A stretch of DNA of 64,000 bases, taken from Variovorax terrae. Its GTDB lineage: Bacteria > Pseudomonadota > Gammaproteobacteria > Burkholderiales > Burkholderiaceae_C. A model generated the notes under the pieces. The model saw only the letters and a program-made list of their open reading frames with translations. It did not search any database and was not told the DNA's origin. Made by a program: the position numbers and the translations under genes. Below, piece after piece: positions 34,915 through 43,736 of the stretch (positions are counted from its first letter, which is position 1; each line of letters starts with the position of its first letter). The stretch covers positions 496,001-560,000 of the forward strand of contig NZ_JALGBI010000003.1 in assembly GCF_022809125.1 (NCBI RefSeq). Reading direction: 5' to 3'.

Positions 34915-34926
34915 GAACGATCGTTC
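34915..34926. promoter_or_regulatory. Palindromic operator GAACGATCGTTC upstream of the hydrolase
   Basis: An exact 12-bp palindrome in an AT-rich stretch 26 bp upstream of the start codon, extended by a further CGTT on one side. Such sites are typical for TetR-family repressors. No tetR gene lies nearby in this window. Confidence 0.5.
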
Positions 34927-35040
34927 GTTTTTTCACTCACAATGTTACGGCTGCCCCTGTGCAAGTTACACGGGGTAACTACCGATGGCAAATGGGGAGC
35001 CCACTCCAGCGGCAAAGCGCCGGGCAGGGTAGAGGCGAAG

Positions 35041-35301
35041 TCAGCGCGCGCGGTAGCGCAGCTTCATCAGCAGGATGGAGAGCGCCAGGGCCACCGTGAC
35101 GGCATTGGCCGCCACCACGGGCCAGGCGCCGGCCAGCAGGCCGTACACCAGCCACAGCGCTACGCCGGCCGTGAACACGCTGTACATGCCGAGCGAGATG
35201 CCGCTCACGTCGCGCGTGCGGAAGGTCAGCCAGGCCTGCGGCACGAAGCTCAGCGTGGTGCAGAAGGCGGCGAGGTAGCCGATCAGTTCGGTGGTGGGCA
35301 T
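35041..35301 (-). CDS. SemiSWEET sugar transporter (PQ-loop)
   Basis: An 86-residue, three-helix membrane protein with the PQ motif in LSFVPQAWLTFRTRDVSGIS and a conserved Asn in the third helix (VAANAVTVALALSILL). Size and motifs match bacterial SemiSWEETs, which dimerise to carry small sugars. Substrate is not shown by sequence. Confidence 0.88.
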   Translation of the reverse strand: MPTTELIGYLAAFCTTLSFVPQAWLTFRTRDVSGISLGMYSVFTAGVALWLVYGLLAGAWPVVAANAVTVALALSILLMKLRYRAR

Positions 35302-35359
35302 GGTGTCGGCGGAAGCACGTTCTTCTAAGACAAAGAGGCGGCCCGGCGGGAGCGCCGGG

Positions 35360-36769
35360 TCAATGGTCCTTGGCAGCCCAGTCGATCAGGGCGTCGAGCG
35401 CCGGGCGCGCGGCGGCGGCGTTGGCGTGGTTGACGATGGCCACCAGCACGTAGCGCCGCCCGCTGGCCGCGTGCACGAAGCCGGCCACGCCGGCCACGTC
35501 GCGCAGGCTGCCGGTCTTGAGGTGGGCCGCGCCCACCGCCCGGGCCTTGCTGCGGCGCAGGGTGCCGTCGACACCGGTGACCGGCAGCGAGGACACCAGC
35601 TCCGGCATCACGGGCGAGAGCCAGGCCGCCTGCAGCAGGCGCGCCAGCGCCTGCGCGCTGAGGCGGTCGCTGCGGCTCAGGCCCGAACCATTCTCGGTGA
35701 AGGGCGCATCGGGCGTGCCGAAGCGCTCCTTCCACCACTGGGCCAGCCACTCGCGCGAGCCCTCGAACGTGCCCAGCCCCTTTTGCTGCAGGCTCAGGGT
35801 GAGGAACACCTGCTGCGCCATCACGTTGTTGCTGTACTTGTTGATGTCGCGCACCACCTCGGCCAGAGCCGGCGAGCCGGCCTCGAAGGCCGGCTGCAGG
35901 CCGGCCGGCACGCGCCCGTCGCGCACCTGGCCGGCCAGCCGGCCGCCCATGTCGCGCCACAGCCCCTGCACGGCGCGCAGGGCGTAGCTGGCGGGCTCGA
36001 CGTAGGCCACGGGCCAGGTCTTCTCGCCGCAGGCCAGCGGGTAGGCGCCGGCGAAGCGGATGCGCTGCGGGTCGCCGAAATCGGCCTTCAGCGCGCCGCG
36101 CCAGTCGCCGCAGTCGGCCGCGCCGTTCGCCAGCGGCACGGCGGCCTGCATCTGCACGCCGGCCAGCGGCGGCTCGAAGCTCACCTGCGCGCTGCCGGCC
36201 GCGCGGTCGGGCTGGAAGGTCATCATGACCGACTTGAAGTTCACCAGCAGCGCATCGGGCGCGGCGTTGTAGGGGCGCAGCGGCTCGCCGTCGAAGGCGC
36301 CCGGGTCCTGCGGCGCCACCTCGAACGCGCTGCGGTCCAGCACGATGTCGCCGGCGATGGCCTTCACGCCCAGGCCCTGCACCCGGCGCAGCAGCAGCCA
36401 CAGCCGCTCCAGCACCAGCTTGGGATCGCCCTGGCCCCGGATGTAGAGGTTGCCGAACAGCGTGCCGTCGCGCACCGCGCCTTCCATGAACACCGGCGTG
36501 CTCCAGGTGAAGGCCGGGCCCAGCTGGTCGAGCGCCGCGTAAGTGGTCACCAGCTTCATGATCGATGCCGGGTTGACCTGGGCGCCCGCGCGATGACTCA
36601 GGCGCGGCGCGGCGCGGCCCTCGGCGTCGGCCACCAGCATCGTCACGGCGTCGCGCGGGATGCGGGCCCGGGCCAGCGCGGCGTCGACCTCCGCCGGCAG
36701 CGGCTGCGCCAGCGCCGCCGCGGCGGCCAGTCCGGCCAGCGCGCCGGCGAGAAGGCTCTTGAATGTCAT
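35360..36769 (-). CDS. dacB: D-Ala-D-Ala carboxypeptidase/endopeptidase (PBP4 type)
   Basis: A 469-residue periplasmic enzyme of the peptidase S13 family that trims or opens peptidoglycan cross-links. Active-site motifs are intact: SIMK in NPASIMKLVT, SNN in NKYSNNVMA and KTG in HLKTGSLRD. A signal peptide ends near AAALAQ, with the start at 36769; an ATG at 36976 would only add an unsupported extension over the divergent transporter gene. Confidence 0.94.
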   Translation of the reverse strand: MTFKSLLAGALAGLAAAAALAQPLPAEVDAALARARIPRDAVTMLVADAEGRAAPRLSHRAGAQVNPASIMKLVTTYAALDQLGPAFTWSTPVFMEGAVRDGTLFGNLYIRGQGDPKLVLERLWLLLRRVQGLGVKAIAGDIVLDRSAFEVAPQDPGAFDGEPLRPYNAAPDALLVNFKSVMMTFQPDRAAGSAQVSFEPPLAGVQMQAAVPLANGAADCGDWRGALKADFGDPQRIRFAGAYPLACGEKTWPVAYVEPASYALRAVQGLWRDMGGRLAGQVRDGRVPAGLQPAFEAGSPALAEVVRDINKYSNNVMAQQVFLTLSLQQKGLGTFEGSREWLAQWWKERFGTPDAPFTENGSGLSRSDRLSAQALARLLQAAWLSPVMPELVSSLPVTGVDGTLRRSKARAVGAAHLKTGSLRDVAGVAGFVHAASGRRYVLVAIVNHANAAAARPALDALIDWAAKDH

Positions 36770-36842
36770 GGGCCGATTATCCGTTGCAAGGTTGATCCGG
36801 CCCGCCGCGGCAGAGCGGCGCCGCCCCCTCGATAATCGGGCC

Positions 36843-37829
36843 ATGCGCCTTTCTCCCCGGGCGACCGGCATCGCCGCCGCGGTCGTCACCGTCATCATCT
36901 GGACCTCCTTCATCGTCATCGCCCGGGCCTCGGCCCAGCGCACGCTCGGCCCGTTCGACATCGCCTTCCTGCGCATCCTCGGCGCCAGCTGCGTGCTGCT
37001 GCCCTGGGGCGCGTGGCTGGTGCGCCGCCACGGCCTGCCGGGCTGGCTCGGGCTGTCGCCGCTGTCGTTCCGGCTGACCGCGCTGACGGGCCTGTTCGGC
37101 GGCCTGCTCTATGCCATGCTGGCCTACAGCGGCTTTTTCTACGCGCCCGCGGTGCACGCCTCGGTGCTGATGCCCGGCAGCCTGCCGCTGTGGACCACCC
37201 TGCTGGCGGCGCTGATCCTGCGCGACCGCATCACGCCGGCGCGTGCCCTGGGGCTGGCCTGCATCGTCGCGGGCGACCTGCTGGTGGGCGGCAGCAGTCT
37301 GCTCGGCGCGTTCTCCGGCGGCCAGGTCTGGAAGGGCGACCTGCTGTTCATGAGCGCGGCGTTCTGCTGGGCGGTCTACAGCGTGCTGGCGCGCCGCCAC
37401 GGGCTGGACGCCGTGCGGGCGACCATCGCCGTCACGGTGTTCGCCTTCATCGCCTATGTGCCGGCCTACACGCTGCTGACGGCGTGGGGCGCGATGCCCA
37501 GCCGCCTGGGCGCGGCCCCGGCCGGCGAGGTGCTGTTCCAGCTGCTGTTCCAGGGCGGGGGCTCGGTGGTGATCTCGGGCATCACCTTCACCAAGATGGT
37601 CCAGCACTTCGGCCCGGTGCGCTCGACCATGCTGACCGCGCTGGTGCCGGGCCTGTCGGCGCTGGGGGCGGTGCTGTTCCTGGGCGAGCCGCTGTACTGG
37701 AACCTGCTGGCCGGGCTGGCGCTGGTGACGGCGGGCATCGTGTTCGGCGTGCGGGGCACCCTGGCGCCGACCGGGGCTGCTATGAAAAAAGTAGCTGCCG
37801 AAGACCGCTGCATGCGGACATCGGGCTGA
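36843..37829 (+). CDS. EamA/DMT-family transporter, C-terminus supplied by a repeat
   Basis: A 328-residue membrane protein with about ten predicted helices and two EamA-type halves (GIAAAVVTVIIWTSFIVIA; FMSAAFCWAVYSVLARRHG). Such proteins usually export metabolites or amino acids; the substrate is unknown. The last 16 residues (from 313, AMKKVAAEDRCMRTSG) and the stop codon are encoded by a copy of the 60-bp repeat, so the original C-terminus was probably different. tsaB begins 23 bp downstream. Confidence 0.85.
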   Translation: MRLSPRATGIAAAVVTVIIWTSFIVIARASAQRTLGPFDIAFLRILGASCVLLPWGAWLVRRHGLPGWLGLSPLSFRLTALTGLFGGLLYAMLAYSGFFYAPAVHASVLMPGSLPLWTTLLAALILRDRITPARALGLACIVAGDLLVGGSSLLGAFSGGQVWKGDLLFMSAAFCWAVYSVLARRHGLDAVRATIAVTVFAFIAYVPAYTLLTAWGAMPSRLGAAPAGEVLFQLLFQGGGSVVISGITFTKMVQHFGPVRSTMLTALVPGLSALGAVLFLGEPLYWNLLAGLALVTAGIVFGVRGTLAPTGAAMKKVAAEDRCMRTSG

Positions 37830-37838
37830 TTTGACCTG
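37779..37838 (+). repeat. 60-bp dispersed repeat, copy F (end of EamA gene)
   Basis: Begins GCTATGAAAAAAGTAGC, GGAC at element positions 38-41. It supplies the last sense codons and stop of the transporter gene, in the common forward frame (M-R-T-S-G). It ends 14 bp before tsaB. Confidence 0.78.
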
Positions 37839-37852
37839 AAAATGGCGCCTGC

Positions 37853-38536
37853 ATGAAGATTCTGGCCTTCGACACCAGCACCGAGACCCTGTCCATCGCC
37901 CTGGGCGACGGCGCGCGCGTCTGGCTGCATGCCGGCGCGGGCGGCGCCCAGGCCTCGGCCACGCTGATCCCGGCCATCGAGGCGCTGATGGCGCAGGCCG
38001 GCCTGGGCTTCGCGCAGCTCGACGCCATCGCCTTCGGCCGCGGCCCCGGCTCGTTCACCGGGCTGCGCACCGCCTGCGCGGTGGCGCAGGGGCTGGCTTT
38101 CGGCGCCGCCGTGCCGGTGCTGCCGATCGACACCCTGCTGGCCGTGGCCGAGGAGGCCCGCCACCACCACGGCGCCACGCGCGTGATGGCCGTGCTCGAT
38201 GCGCGCATGGACGAGGTGTACGCGGCCAGCTACGAATTCGACGGCCGGCAGTGGCGCCAGCAGGCGCAGGCCGGCCTGGCGAAGCCCGAAGCCCTGAGCC
38301 TGGCGCCGGGCTGGGCGCTGGCCGGCAATGCGTTCGCCGCCTACGGCGCGCGCCTGCCCGCGGCGGCGGCGCGCCTGGACGCGCTGCCCACGGGCGCCGC
38401 GCTGCTGCGGCTGGCCCCGGCCCTGCTGGCCGCCGGCGCGGCCGTGCCGGCCGACCAGGCCCTGCCGCTCTACATTCGCGATAAAGTGGCAAAAACAACC
38501 GAGGAGCGCGCCGCCGACAAGGCCGCCGCCCCCTGA
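37853..38536 (+). CDS. tsaB: tRNA t6A biosynthesis protein TsaB
   Basis: A 227-residue actin-fold protein, the dimerisation partner of TsaD in t6A37 synthesis. Motifs: ILAFDTSTETLSIALGD and AFGRGPGSFTGLRTACAVAQ. It forms a compact operon with rimI (3 bp gap) and the uracil-DNA glycosylase, an order often seen in betaproteobacteria. Confidence 0.93.
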   Translation: MKILAFDTSTETLSIALGDGARVWLHAGAGGAQASATLIPAIEALMAQAGLGFAQLDAIAFGRGPGSFTGLRTACAVAQGLAFGAAVPVLPIDTLLAVAEEARHHHGATRVMAVLDARMDEVYAASYEFDGRQWRQQAQAGLAKPEALSLAPGWALAGNAFAAYGARLPAAAARLDALPTGAALLRLAPALLAAGAAVPADQALPLYIRDKVAKTTEERAADKAAAP

Positions 38537-38539
38537 CCG

Positions 38540-39007
38540 ATGAGCGCCGTCTTCAACACCATCGAAGCCCAGTTCGAGCCGCTGACCGAAGCGCGGCTCG
38601 ACGAGGTCGCGGCCATCGAGCAGACCGCCTACGCGCACCCCTGGTCGCGCGGCAACTTCGCCGACTCGCTGCGCTCGGGCTACCAGGCGCAGTTGCTCAC
38701 GGCGGGCGAGCAGATCCTTGGCTACTTCGTCGCCATGAAGGGCGTGGACGAGGTGCACCTGCTCAACATCACGGTGGTGCCCGCGAGCCAGGCGCAGGGC
38801 TGGGGCCGCGTGATGCTGGACGCGCTGTCGATCTGGTCGCGCGGCCAGGGCGCGCAGTGGCTGTGGCTCGAAGTGCGCGTGAGCAACCAGCGCGCCCTGC
38901 AGATCTACGAGCGCCACGGCTTTCGCCGCGTCGGCGAACGCAAGAACTACTACCCCGCCCATGGCGGCCAGCGCGAGGATGCGGTGGTGATGAGCCTGAA
39001 GCTATGA
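38540..39007 (+). CDS. rimI: Ribosomal protein S18-alanine N-acetyltransferase
   Basis: A 155-residue GNAT enzyme. The acetyl-CoA site is partly visible in VVPASQAQGWGRVMLDAL, and LEVRVSNQRALQIYERHGF is typical of RimI. RimI acetylates the N-terminus of ribosomal protein S18. It lies directly after tsaB and overlaps the next gene by four bases (ATGA). Confidence 0.9.
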   Translation: MSAVFNTIEAQFEPLTEARLDEVAAIEQTAYAHPWSRGNFADSLRSGYQAQLLTAGEQILGYFVAMKGVDEVHLLNITVVPASQAQGWGRVMLDALSIWSRGQGAQWLWLEVRVSNQRALQIYERHGFRRVGERKNYYPAHGGQREDAVVMSLKL

Positions 39008-39858
39008 GCCTCGATCTCGACGAACGCCAGCGCGCGATGCTGGAGGCGATGCACGTCAAGGTCTGGTTTCCCCAGACCCCGGTGCAGGCCGCCGCCGCGG
39101 CCGAGACGGCCGTGCCCGCCCGCCCCGCAACGGCGCCTGTGGCCATCGCGGCTGCTCCTGAAAAGAGAGCAGCCAATGACCCGCCGATGCGGACTTCCGG
39201 CCAAAATGAGCCCGAAAACCGGCCCGTGGCGCGCGCCCCGCGCCCCGCCGGCATCGGGGCCATGGACTGGCCCGCGCTGCAGGCCGCCGTGGCCGGCTGC
39301 CAGGCCTGCAGGCTGTGCGAGCGGCGCAAGAACACCGTGTTCGGCGTCGGCCAGGCCCCGGCGGCGCCCGGGCAGCCGCCCCGGGCCGACTGGCTGATCG
39401 TCGGCGAGGCGCCCGGCGAGAACGAGGACCTGCAGGGCGAGCCCTTCGTCGGCCAGGCCGGCAAGCTGCTCGACAACATGCTCAAGGCCATCGGGCTCGA
39501 CCGGCACCACAACGTCTTCATCGCCAACGTGCTCAAGTGCCGCCCGCCCGGCAACCGCAACCCCGAGCCCGAGGAAGTGGCGCAGTGCGAGCCCTACCTG
39601 CGCCGCCAGGTGGAGCTGCTGCAGCCCCGCATCATCCTGGCCATGGGCCGCTTCGCCGTGCAGTCGCTGCTGCAGACCACCGAGCCGATCGGTCGCCTGC
39701 GCGGACGCAGCCACACCTACCACGGCGTGCCCGTGATCGTGACCTACCACCCCGCCTACCTGCTGCGCAGCCTGCCCGACAAGGCCAAGGCCTGGGCCGA
39801 CCTGTGCCTGGCGCTTGAGCTCATGCAGCAGCAGGCTGGCTCGGCCGGTCCGGGCTAA
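39004..39858 (+). CDS. Family 4 (Fe-S) uracil-DNA glycosylase with repeat-encoded linker
   Basis: A 284-residue DNA repair enzyme of the thermophile-type family 4. The catalytic core (about 85-280) has CQACRLCERRKNTVFG, VGEAPGENEDLQGEPF, NVFIANVLKCRPPGNRNPEP and the late segment VTYHPAYLLR. Four cysteines (CxxC pair, KCRPP, QCEPYL) fit the 4Fe-4S site. The N-terminal 80 residues are a low-complexity linker, part of which (51-70) is encoded by a 60-bp repeat. The stop overlaps the convergent EamA gene by four bases. Confidence 0.92.
   Translation: MSLDLDERQRAMLEAMHVKVWFPQTPVQAAAAAETAVPARPATAPVAIAAAPEKRAANDPPMRTSGQNEPENRPVARAPRPAGIGAMDWPALQAAVAGCQACRLCERRKNTVFGVGQAPAAPGQPPRADWLIVGEAPGENEDLQGEPFVGQAGKLLDNMLKAIGLDRHHNVFIANVLKCRPPGNRNPEPEEVAQCEPYLRRQVELLQPRIILAMGRFAVQSLLQTTEPIGRLRGRSHTYHGVPVIVTYHPAYLLRSLPDKAKAWADLCLALELMQQQAGSAGPG
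39154..39213 (+). repeat. 60-bp dispersed repeat, copy G (in glycosylase gene)
   Basis: Begins GCTCCTGAAAAGAGAGC, GGAC at element positions 38-41. It encodes APEKRAANDPPMRTSGQNEP, strikingly like the dprA peptide from copy D (APDSIAPKDQGTRTSASKEP). Confidence 0.8.
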
Positions 39859-40769
39859 TTTCTCGCCGCGCCGAGCGGGCTCGCGGCCGGGGCCTGGCGC
39901 GACGGCCACAGCACCGAGGCGATCGCCGCCATCATCAGCGCCACCGAGGCCCAGTCCTGCCAGTGCAGCACCTCGCCCAGCCACAGCGCGCCCGAGAACA
40001 CGCCGAGCACCGGGATCAGCATCACGCTCAGCGTGGACGCCACCGGCGGCAGGCCGCGCGCTAGGTAGAACCAGGCGGCCTGCGCGAAGCCGAACACCAG
40101 CACCGCGTTGAACGCGATGGCGCTCCAGGTGACCCCGGACGGCGCCCGCCACTGCGGCCGCTCGAACAGCACGGCCAGCGTGCTGACCACGAGCGTGGTC
40201 AGCGCCGTCATCCAGAACGAGATCGTGAGCGTCGGCACCGGCAGGGTGGTGCGGCGCAGCATCTGCGTGCCGACGGCCCAGGTCGCGGCGCCGGTGAGCA
40301 TCAGCAGCACGCCCAGCGGCCGGCCCGTGAGGTGGGTGAGTTCGTGCCACAGCAGCAGCAACACGCCCAGCGCCGCGGCCGCCACGCCGGCCCAGGCGCG
40401 CGGCAGCAGGCGGTTGCCGAAGAACAGCGCGCCGAACACGGCCGAGAAGATCGGCATGGTGTAGCCCAGGATCGCCGCGCGCCCGCTGGACAGCGACTGG
40501 ACGGCCACGATGATCAGGCTGTGCCAGACGAACATGTTGAAGAACGCCAGCCAGAACAGCTCGCGCCAGTGCGCGCGCGGCACGCGGAACGGTATCTTCA
40601 TCGCCACCAGCGCCAGCCCCAGCAGCGGCAGGCCCAGCCACATCGAGATCATGCGGAAGGTCAGCGGCGGGTAGTCGGTCACCCCCAGCTTCATGATCGG
40701 CCAGTTCAGGCCCCAGACCAGGGTGAGGGCGACGAGGGTGACGAGTTGTTGCTTCGAGAGCTGCGGCAT
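39855..40769 (-). CDS. EamA/DMT-family transporter
   Basis: A 304-residue membrane protein with about ten helices and two EamA repeats (LVTLVALTLVWGLNWPIMKL; LLMLTGAATWAVGTQML). The ATG at 40769 is chosen at the first helix; the frame stays open far upstream only as the shadow of pyrF and the lysR gene. Substrate unknown. Convergent with the glycosylase gene. Confidence 0.87.
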   Translation of the reverse strand: MPQLSKQQLVTLVALTLVWGLNWPIMKLGVTDYPPLTFRMISMWLGLPLLGLALVAMKIPFRVPRAHWRELFWLAFFNMFVWHSLIIVAVQSLSSGRAAILGYTMPIFSAVFGALFFGNRLLPRAWAGVAAAALGVLLLLWHELTHLTGRPLGVLLMLTGAATWAVGTQMLRRTTLPVPTLTISFWMTALTTLVVSTLAVLFERPQWRAPSGVTWSAIAFNAVLVFGFAQAAWFYLARGLPPVASTLSVMLIPVLGVFSGALWLGEVLHWQDWASVALMMAAIASVLWPSRQAPAASPLGAARN

Positions 40770-40832
40770 GGGGCGATTGTGCCCAAAGGGCCGCCGGCCG
40801 GTGCGCGCGGGGCCGCGCCTTAAAATCGGGCC

Positions 40833-41660
40833 ATGACCTTTCTCGACATGCTGCGCGCCGCCGGGCGCCAGAACGGCTCGATGCTGTGCGTGGGGCTGGA
40901 CCCCGAGCCCACGCGCTTTCCGTCCCGGCTCAAGGGCGACGCCAACAAGATCTACGACTTCTGCGCGCACATCGTCGACGCCACGGCCGACCTCGCGATC
41001 GCCTTCAAGCCGCAGATCGCCTACTTCGCCGCGCACCGCGCCGAAGGCCAGCTCGAACGCCTGATGGAACACATGCGCCGCGTGGCGCCGCAGGTGCCCA
41101 TCATCCTGGACGCCAAGCGCGGCGACATCGGCTCCACCGCCGAGCAGTACGCGCGCGAAGCCTTCGAGCGCTACGGCGCCGACGCCGTCACGCTGTCGCC
41201 CTTCATGGGCTTCGACTCGGTGCAGCCCTACCTCAAGTTCGAAGGCAAGGGCGCCTTCCTGCTGTGTCGCACCTCCAACCCCGGCGGCGACGACCTGCAG
41301 AACCAGCGGCTGTCGTCGGTGCCCGGCGAGCCGCTGCTGTACGAGCACGTGGCGCGCCTCGCGCAGGGGCCGTGGAACCTCAACGGCCAGCTCGGCCTGG
41401 TGGTCGGCGCCACCTACCCGGCCGAGATCGAGCGCGTGCGCGCGCTGGCGCCCACGCTGCCGCTGCTGATCCCCGGCGTGGGCGCGCAGGGCGGCGACGC
41501 GGTGGCCACCGTCAAGGCCGGCTGGCGCGAAGACGCGCCCATCATCGTCAACTCCTCGCGCGCCATCCTCTACGCCTCGGGCGGCGACGACTTCGCCGAG
41601 GCCGCGCGGCACGAGGCGTTGCGCACGCGCGACCTGCTGCAGCAGGCCGCCCGCGCCTGA
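40833..41660 (+). CDS. pyrF: Orotidine 5'-phosphate decarboxylase (type 2)
   Basis: A 275-residue enzyme that makes UMP in pyrimidine synthesis. The catalytic Asp-x-Lys-x-x-Asp motif is present in [12 protein letters not shown], with [14 protein letters not shown] near the N-terminus and [13 protein letters not shown] and [12 protein letters not shown] later. Its length of about 275 residues matches the type 2 subfamily of Burkholderiales and mycobacteria. Confidence 0.96.
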   Translation: MTFLDMLRAAGRQNGSMLCVGLDPEPTRFPSRLKGDANKIYDFCAHIVDATADLAIAFKPQIAYFAAHRAEGQLERLMEHMRRVAPQVPIILDAKRGDIGSTAEQYAREAFERYGADAVTLSPFMGFDSVQPYLKFEGKGAFLLCRTSNPGGDDLQNQRLSSVPGEPLLYEHVARLAQGPWNLNGQLGLVVGATYPAEIERVRALAPTLPLLIPGVGAQGGDAVATVKAGWREDAPIIVNSSRAILYASGGDDFAEAARHEALRTRDLLQQAARA

Positions 41661-41691
41661 TCCCACCGCCGCCAGCCGACCGAGGGGCGCG

Positions 41692-42591
41692 ATGCAACTC
41701 AAGTGGCTGGAAGATTTTCTTGCGCTGGCGCAGACGCGCAGCTTCACGCGCGCGGCCGAGCTGCGCCACGTCACCCACCCGGCCTTCGGCCGCCGCATCC
41801 GGGCGCTGGAAGCCTGGGCCGGCACACCGCTGGTGGCCGAGCGCGGCGGCGGCCCCGTGGCTCTCACGCCGGCCGGCGAGAACTTTCTGGAGAACGCCGC
41901 CCAGCTCGTGCAGGGCCTGGGCAGCTCGCGCGAGGCGCTGCGCAACGCGGCCGGGCGGCAGGCCCGCAGCGTGTCGCTGGCCACCGGCCGCACCCTGGCG
42001 CGCACCCTGGTGGCCGACTGGCTGGTGCGCCTGCGCCCGGTGCTGGGCGGCGCCGAGATGCAGGTGCTCACGCGCAGCCTGCAGGAGACGGCGCACATGC
42101 TGGAGCGCGGCGAGGTCGATTTCTCGCTGCTGTACCACCACCCGGTGCTGGCCTTCGGCCTGAACGCGCGGCAGTTCACCCACCTCACGCTGGCCTCCGA
42201 CCGGCTGGTGCCGGTGTCGCGCACCGACGCCCGGGGCCGGGCGCAGCACGCGTTCGGCGGCCGCGCGCCGACACCGTACCTGGCCTACGCGCCCACGCTG
42301 GCGCTGGGCCGGCTGGTGGACGACCACCTGGCCAACAACCCGCTGGCCCCGGCGCTGGCGCGGCGCGTGGAGTGCGACTCGCCCGACGCCCACCACGAGT
42401 ACGCGCTCAAGGGCCTGGGCGTGGCCTGGCTGCCCTGGTCCATGGTGCACGCCGACTGCCGGGCCGGCCGGCTCGCGGTGCTGGGCGATGCGCGCCTGGA
42501 GGTGCGCTTCGACGTGCGCCTGTACCGCCCCAAGCGCCGCCTCGGCCCGCTGGCCGAATCGGTCTGGCAGGCCTTCGTGGCGCGCGGATGA
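41692..42591 (+). CDS. LysR-family transcription regulator
   Basis: A 299-residue regulator with an N-terminal winged HTH (MQLKWLEDFLALAQTRSFTR, AFGRRIRALEAWAGTPLVAE) and a C-terminal substrate-binding domain. It is on the same strand as, and 150 bp upstream of, a Bug-family gene and an aspartoacylase-like gene, so it may control them. Inducer unknown. Confidence 0.9.
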   Translation: MQLKWLEDFLALAQTRSFTRAAELRHVTHPAFGRRIRALEAWAGTPLVAERGGGPVALTPAGENFLENAAQLVQGLGSSREALRNAAGRQARSVSLATGRTLARTLVADWLVRLRPVLGGAEMQVLTRSLQETAHMLERGEVDFSLLYHHPVLAFGLNARQFTHLTLASDRLVPVSRTDARGRAQHAFGGRAPTPYLAYAPTLALGRLVDDHLANNPLAPALARRVECDSPDAHHEYALKGLGVAWLPWSMVHADCRAGRLAVLGDARLEVRFDVRLYRPKRRLGPLAESVWQAFVARG

Positions 42592-42740
42592 CGGCCTGCC
42601 GCTGAGTGCCGTTCTGGCTCGGAATGGTGCTGATCTGGCACACGCCAAGGCGCCAGGGCTCGGACAATCCGGTTCCGGCCCTCTTGCCGTGCCGTCCATC
42701 GACGGCGCTTTCCTTCAGAGAACACCACCGGAGCCTTGCC

Positions 42741-43730
42741 ATGACATGTTTCCCTTCTCTCGTTGCACGCCTCGCGCCCGTGCTGTGCGGGCTGCTGGCG
42801 CTGGCCGGCGCCGCGCCGGCCGCTGCCGCCGACGCAGCCTACCCCGCCAAGCCCATCACCCTGATCGTGGGCTACCCGCCCGGCGGCAGCACCGACCTGA
42901 TGGGCCGCCTGGTCGGCGCCGAGCTGGCCAACCGGCTGGGCCAGCCCGTGGTCATCGAGAACCTGGGCGGCGCCGGCGGCACCATCGGCGCGCAGAAGGT
43001 GGCCAACGCGGCGCCTGATGGCTACACCCTGCTGGTGGGCGCCAACAACGAGCTTGCGATCGCGCGGCTGGTCACCAGGTCCGTCAAGTACGACCTCAGG
43101 CAGTTCACCCCGATCGGCCTGATCGGCTCGCAGCCCATGGTGCTGGTGGCTTCGACCAGCACCGGCGTGAAGAACACCGCCGAGTTCAGCCAGCTCGTGG
43201 CGAAGAACCCCGGCAGGTTCAGCTACGGCAGCTCCGGCGTGGGCACGGCGCTGCACCTGGCCGGCGAGATGGTCAAGGAGCAGGGCAGGCTGTTCATGAC
43301 GCACATCCCCTACCGCGGCGTGGCCCCGCTGACCAGCGACCTGGTGGGCAACAACATCGAGTTCGGCGTGTTCGTGCTCTCCAGCGGCCTGCCGCAGATC
43401 CGCGCCGGCAAGCTGGTGGCCCTGGGCACGACCGAGGCCAAACGCTCGCCCGCCACGCCCGACATCCCGGCGCTGGCCGAGTCGCCGCAGTTCAAGAATG
43501 TGGACATCAGCTCCTGGTTCGCCCTCATGGGTCCGGCCGGCCTGCCGCAGCCCGTGGTGGCGCGGCTCAAGAAGGCGCTGACGGAGACGCTGCAGTCGCC
43601 CGATTTCCGCCAGAAGATGCTGGCCGCCGGCTCTGGCGTGGCCGACCCGAACCTCAACATCGACAAGTTCCTCGGTGACGAGGTGGCCAAGTACCGCAAG
43701 ATCGTGCAGTTCGCCAAGATCGAGGAGTGA
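42741..43730 (+). CDS. Bug/TctC-family periplasmic binding protein
   Basis: A 329-residue exported protein. The ATG at 42741 follows GGAG at eight bases; the signal peptide ends near APAAAADA. The Bug pattern is clear: YPAKPITLIVGYPPGGSTD, then GQPVVIENLGGAGGTIGAQ and PDGYTLLVG. These bind carboxylates, amides or aromatic acids; many are orphans that feed uptake systems or sensors. It probably co-acts with the aspartoacylase-like enzyme six bases downstream. Confidence 0.93.
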   Translation: MTCFPSLVARLAPVLCGLLALAGAAPAAAADAAYPAKPITLIVGYPPGGSTDLMGRLVGAELANRLGQPVVIENLGGAGGTIGAQKVANAAPDGYTLLVGANNELAIARLVTRSVKYDLRQFTPIGLIGSQPMVLVASTSTGVKNTAEFSQLVAKNPGRFSYGSSGVGTALHLAGEMVKEQGRLFMTHIPYRGVAPLTSDLVGNNIEFGVFVLSSGLPQIRAGKLVALGTTEAKRSPATPDIPALAESPQFKNVDISSWFALMGPAGLPQPVVARLKKALTETLQSPDFRQKMLAAGSGVADPNLNIDKFLGDEVAKYRKIVQFAKIEE

Positions 43731-43736
43731 GGGGCG

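Noticed and set aside
39855..42224. A 789-codon minus-strand open frame
   Set aside because: Only its last 304 codons look like a protein (EamA transporter). The rest is the antisense shadow of pyrF and the lysR gene, both well supported.
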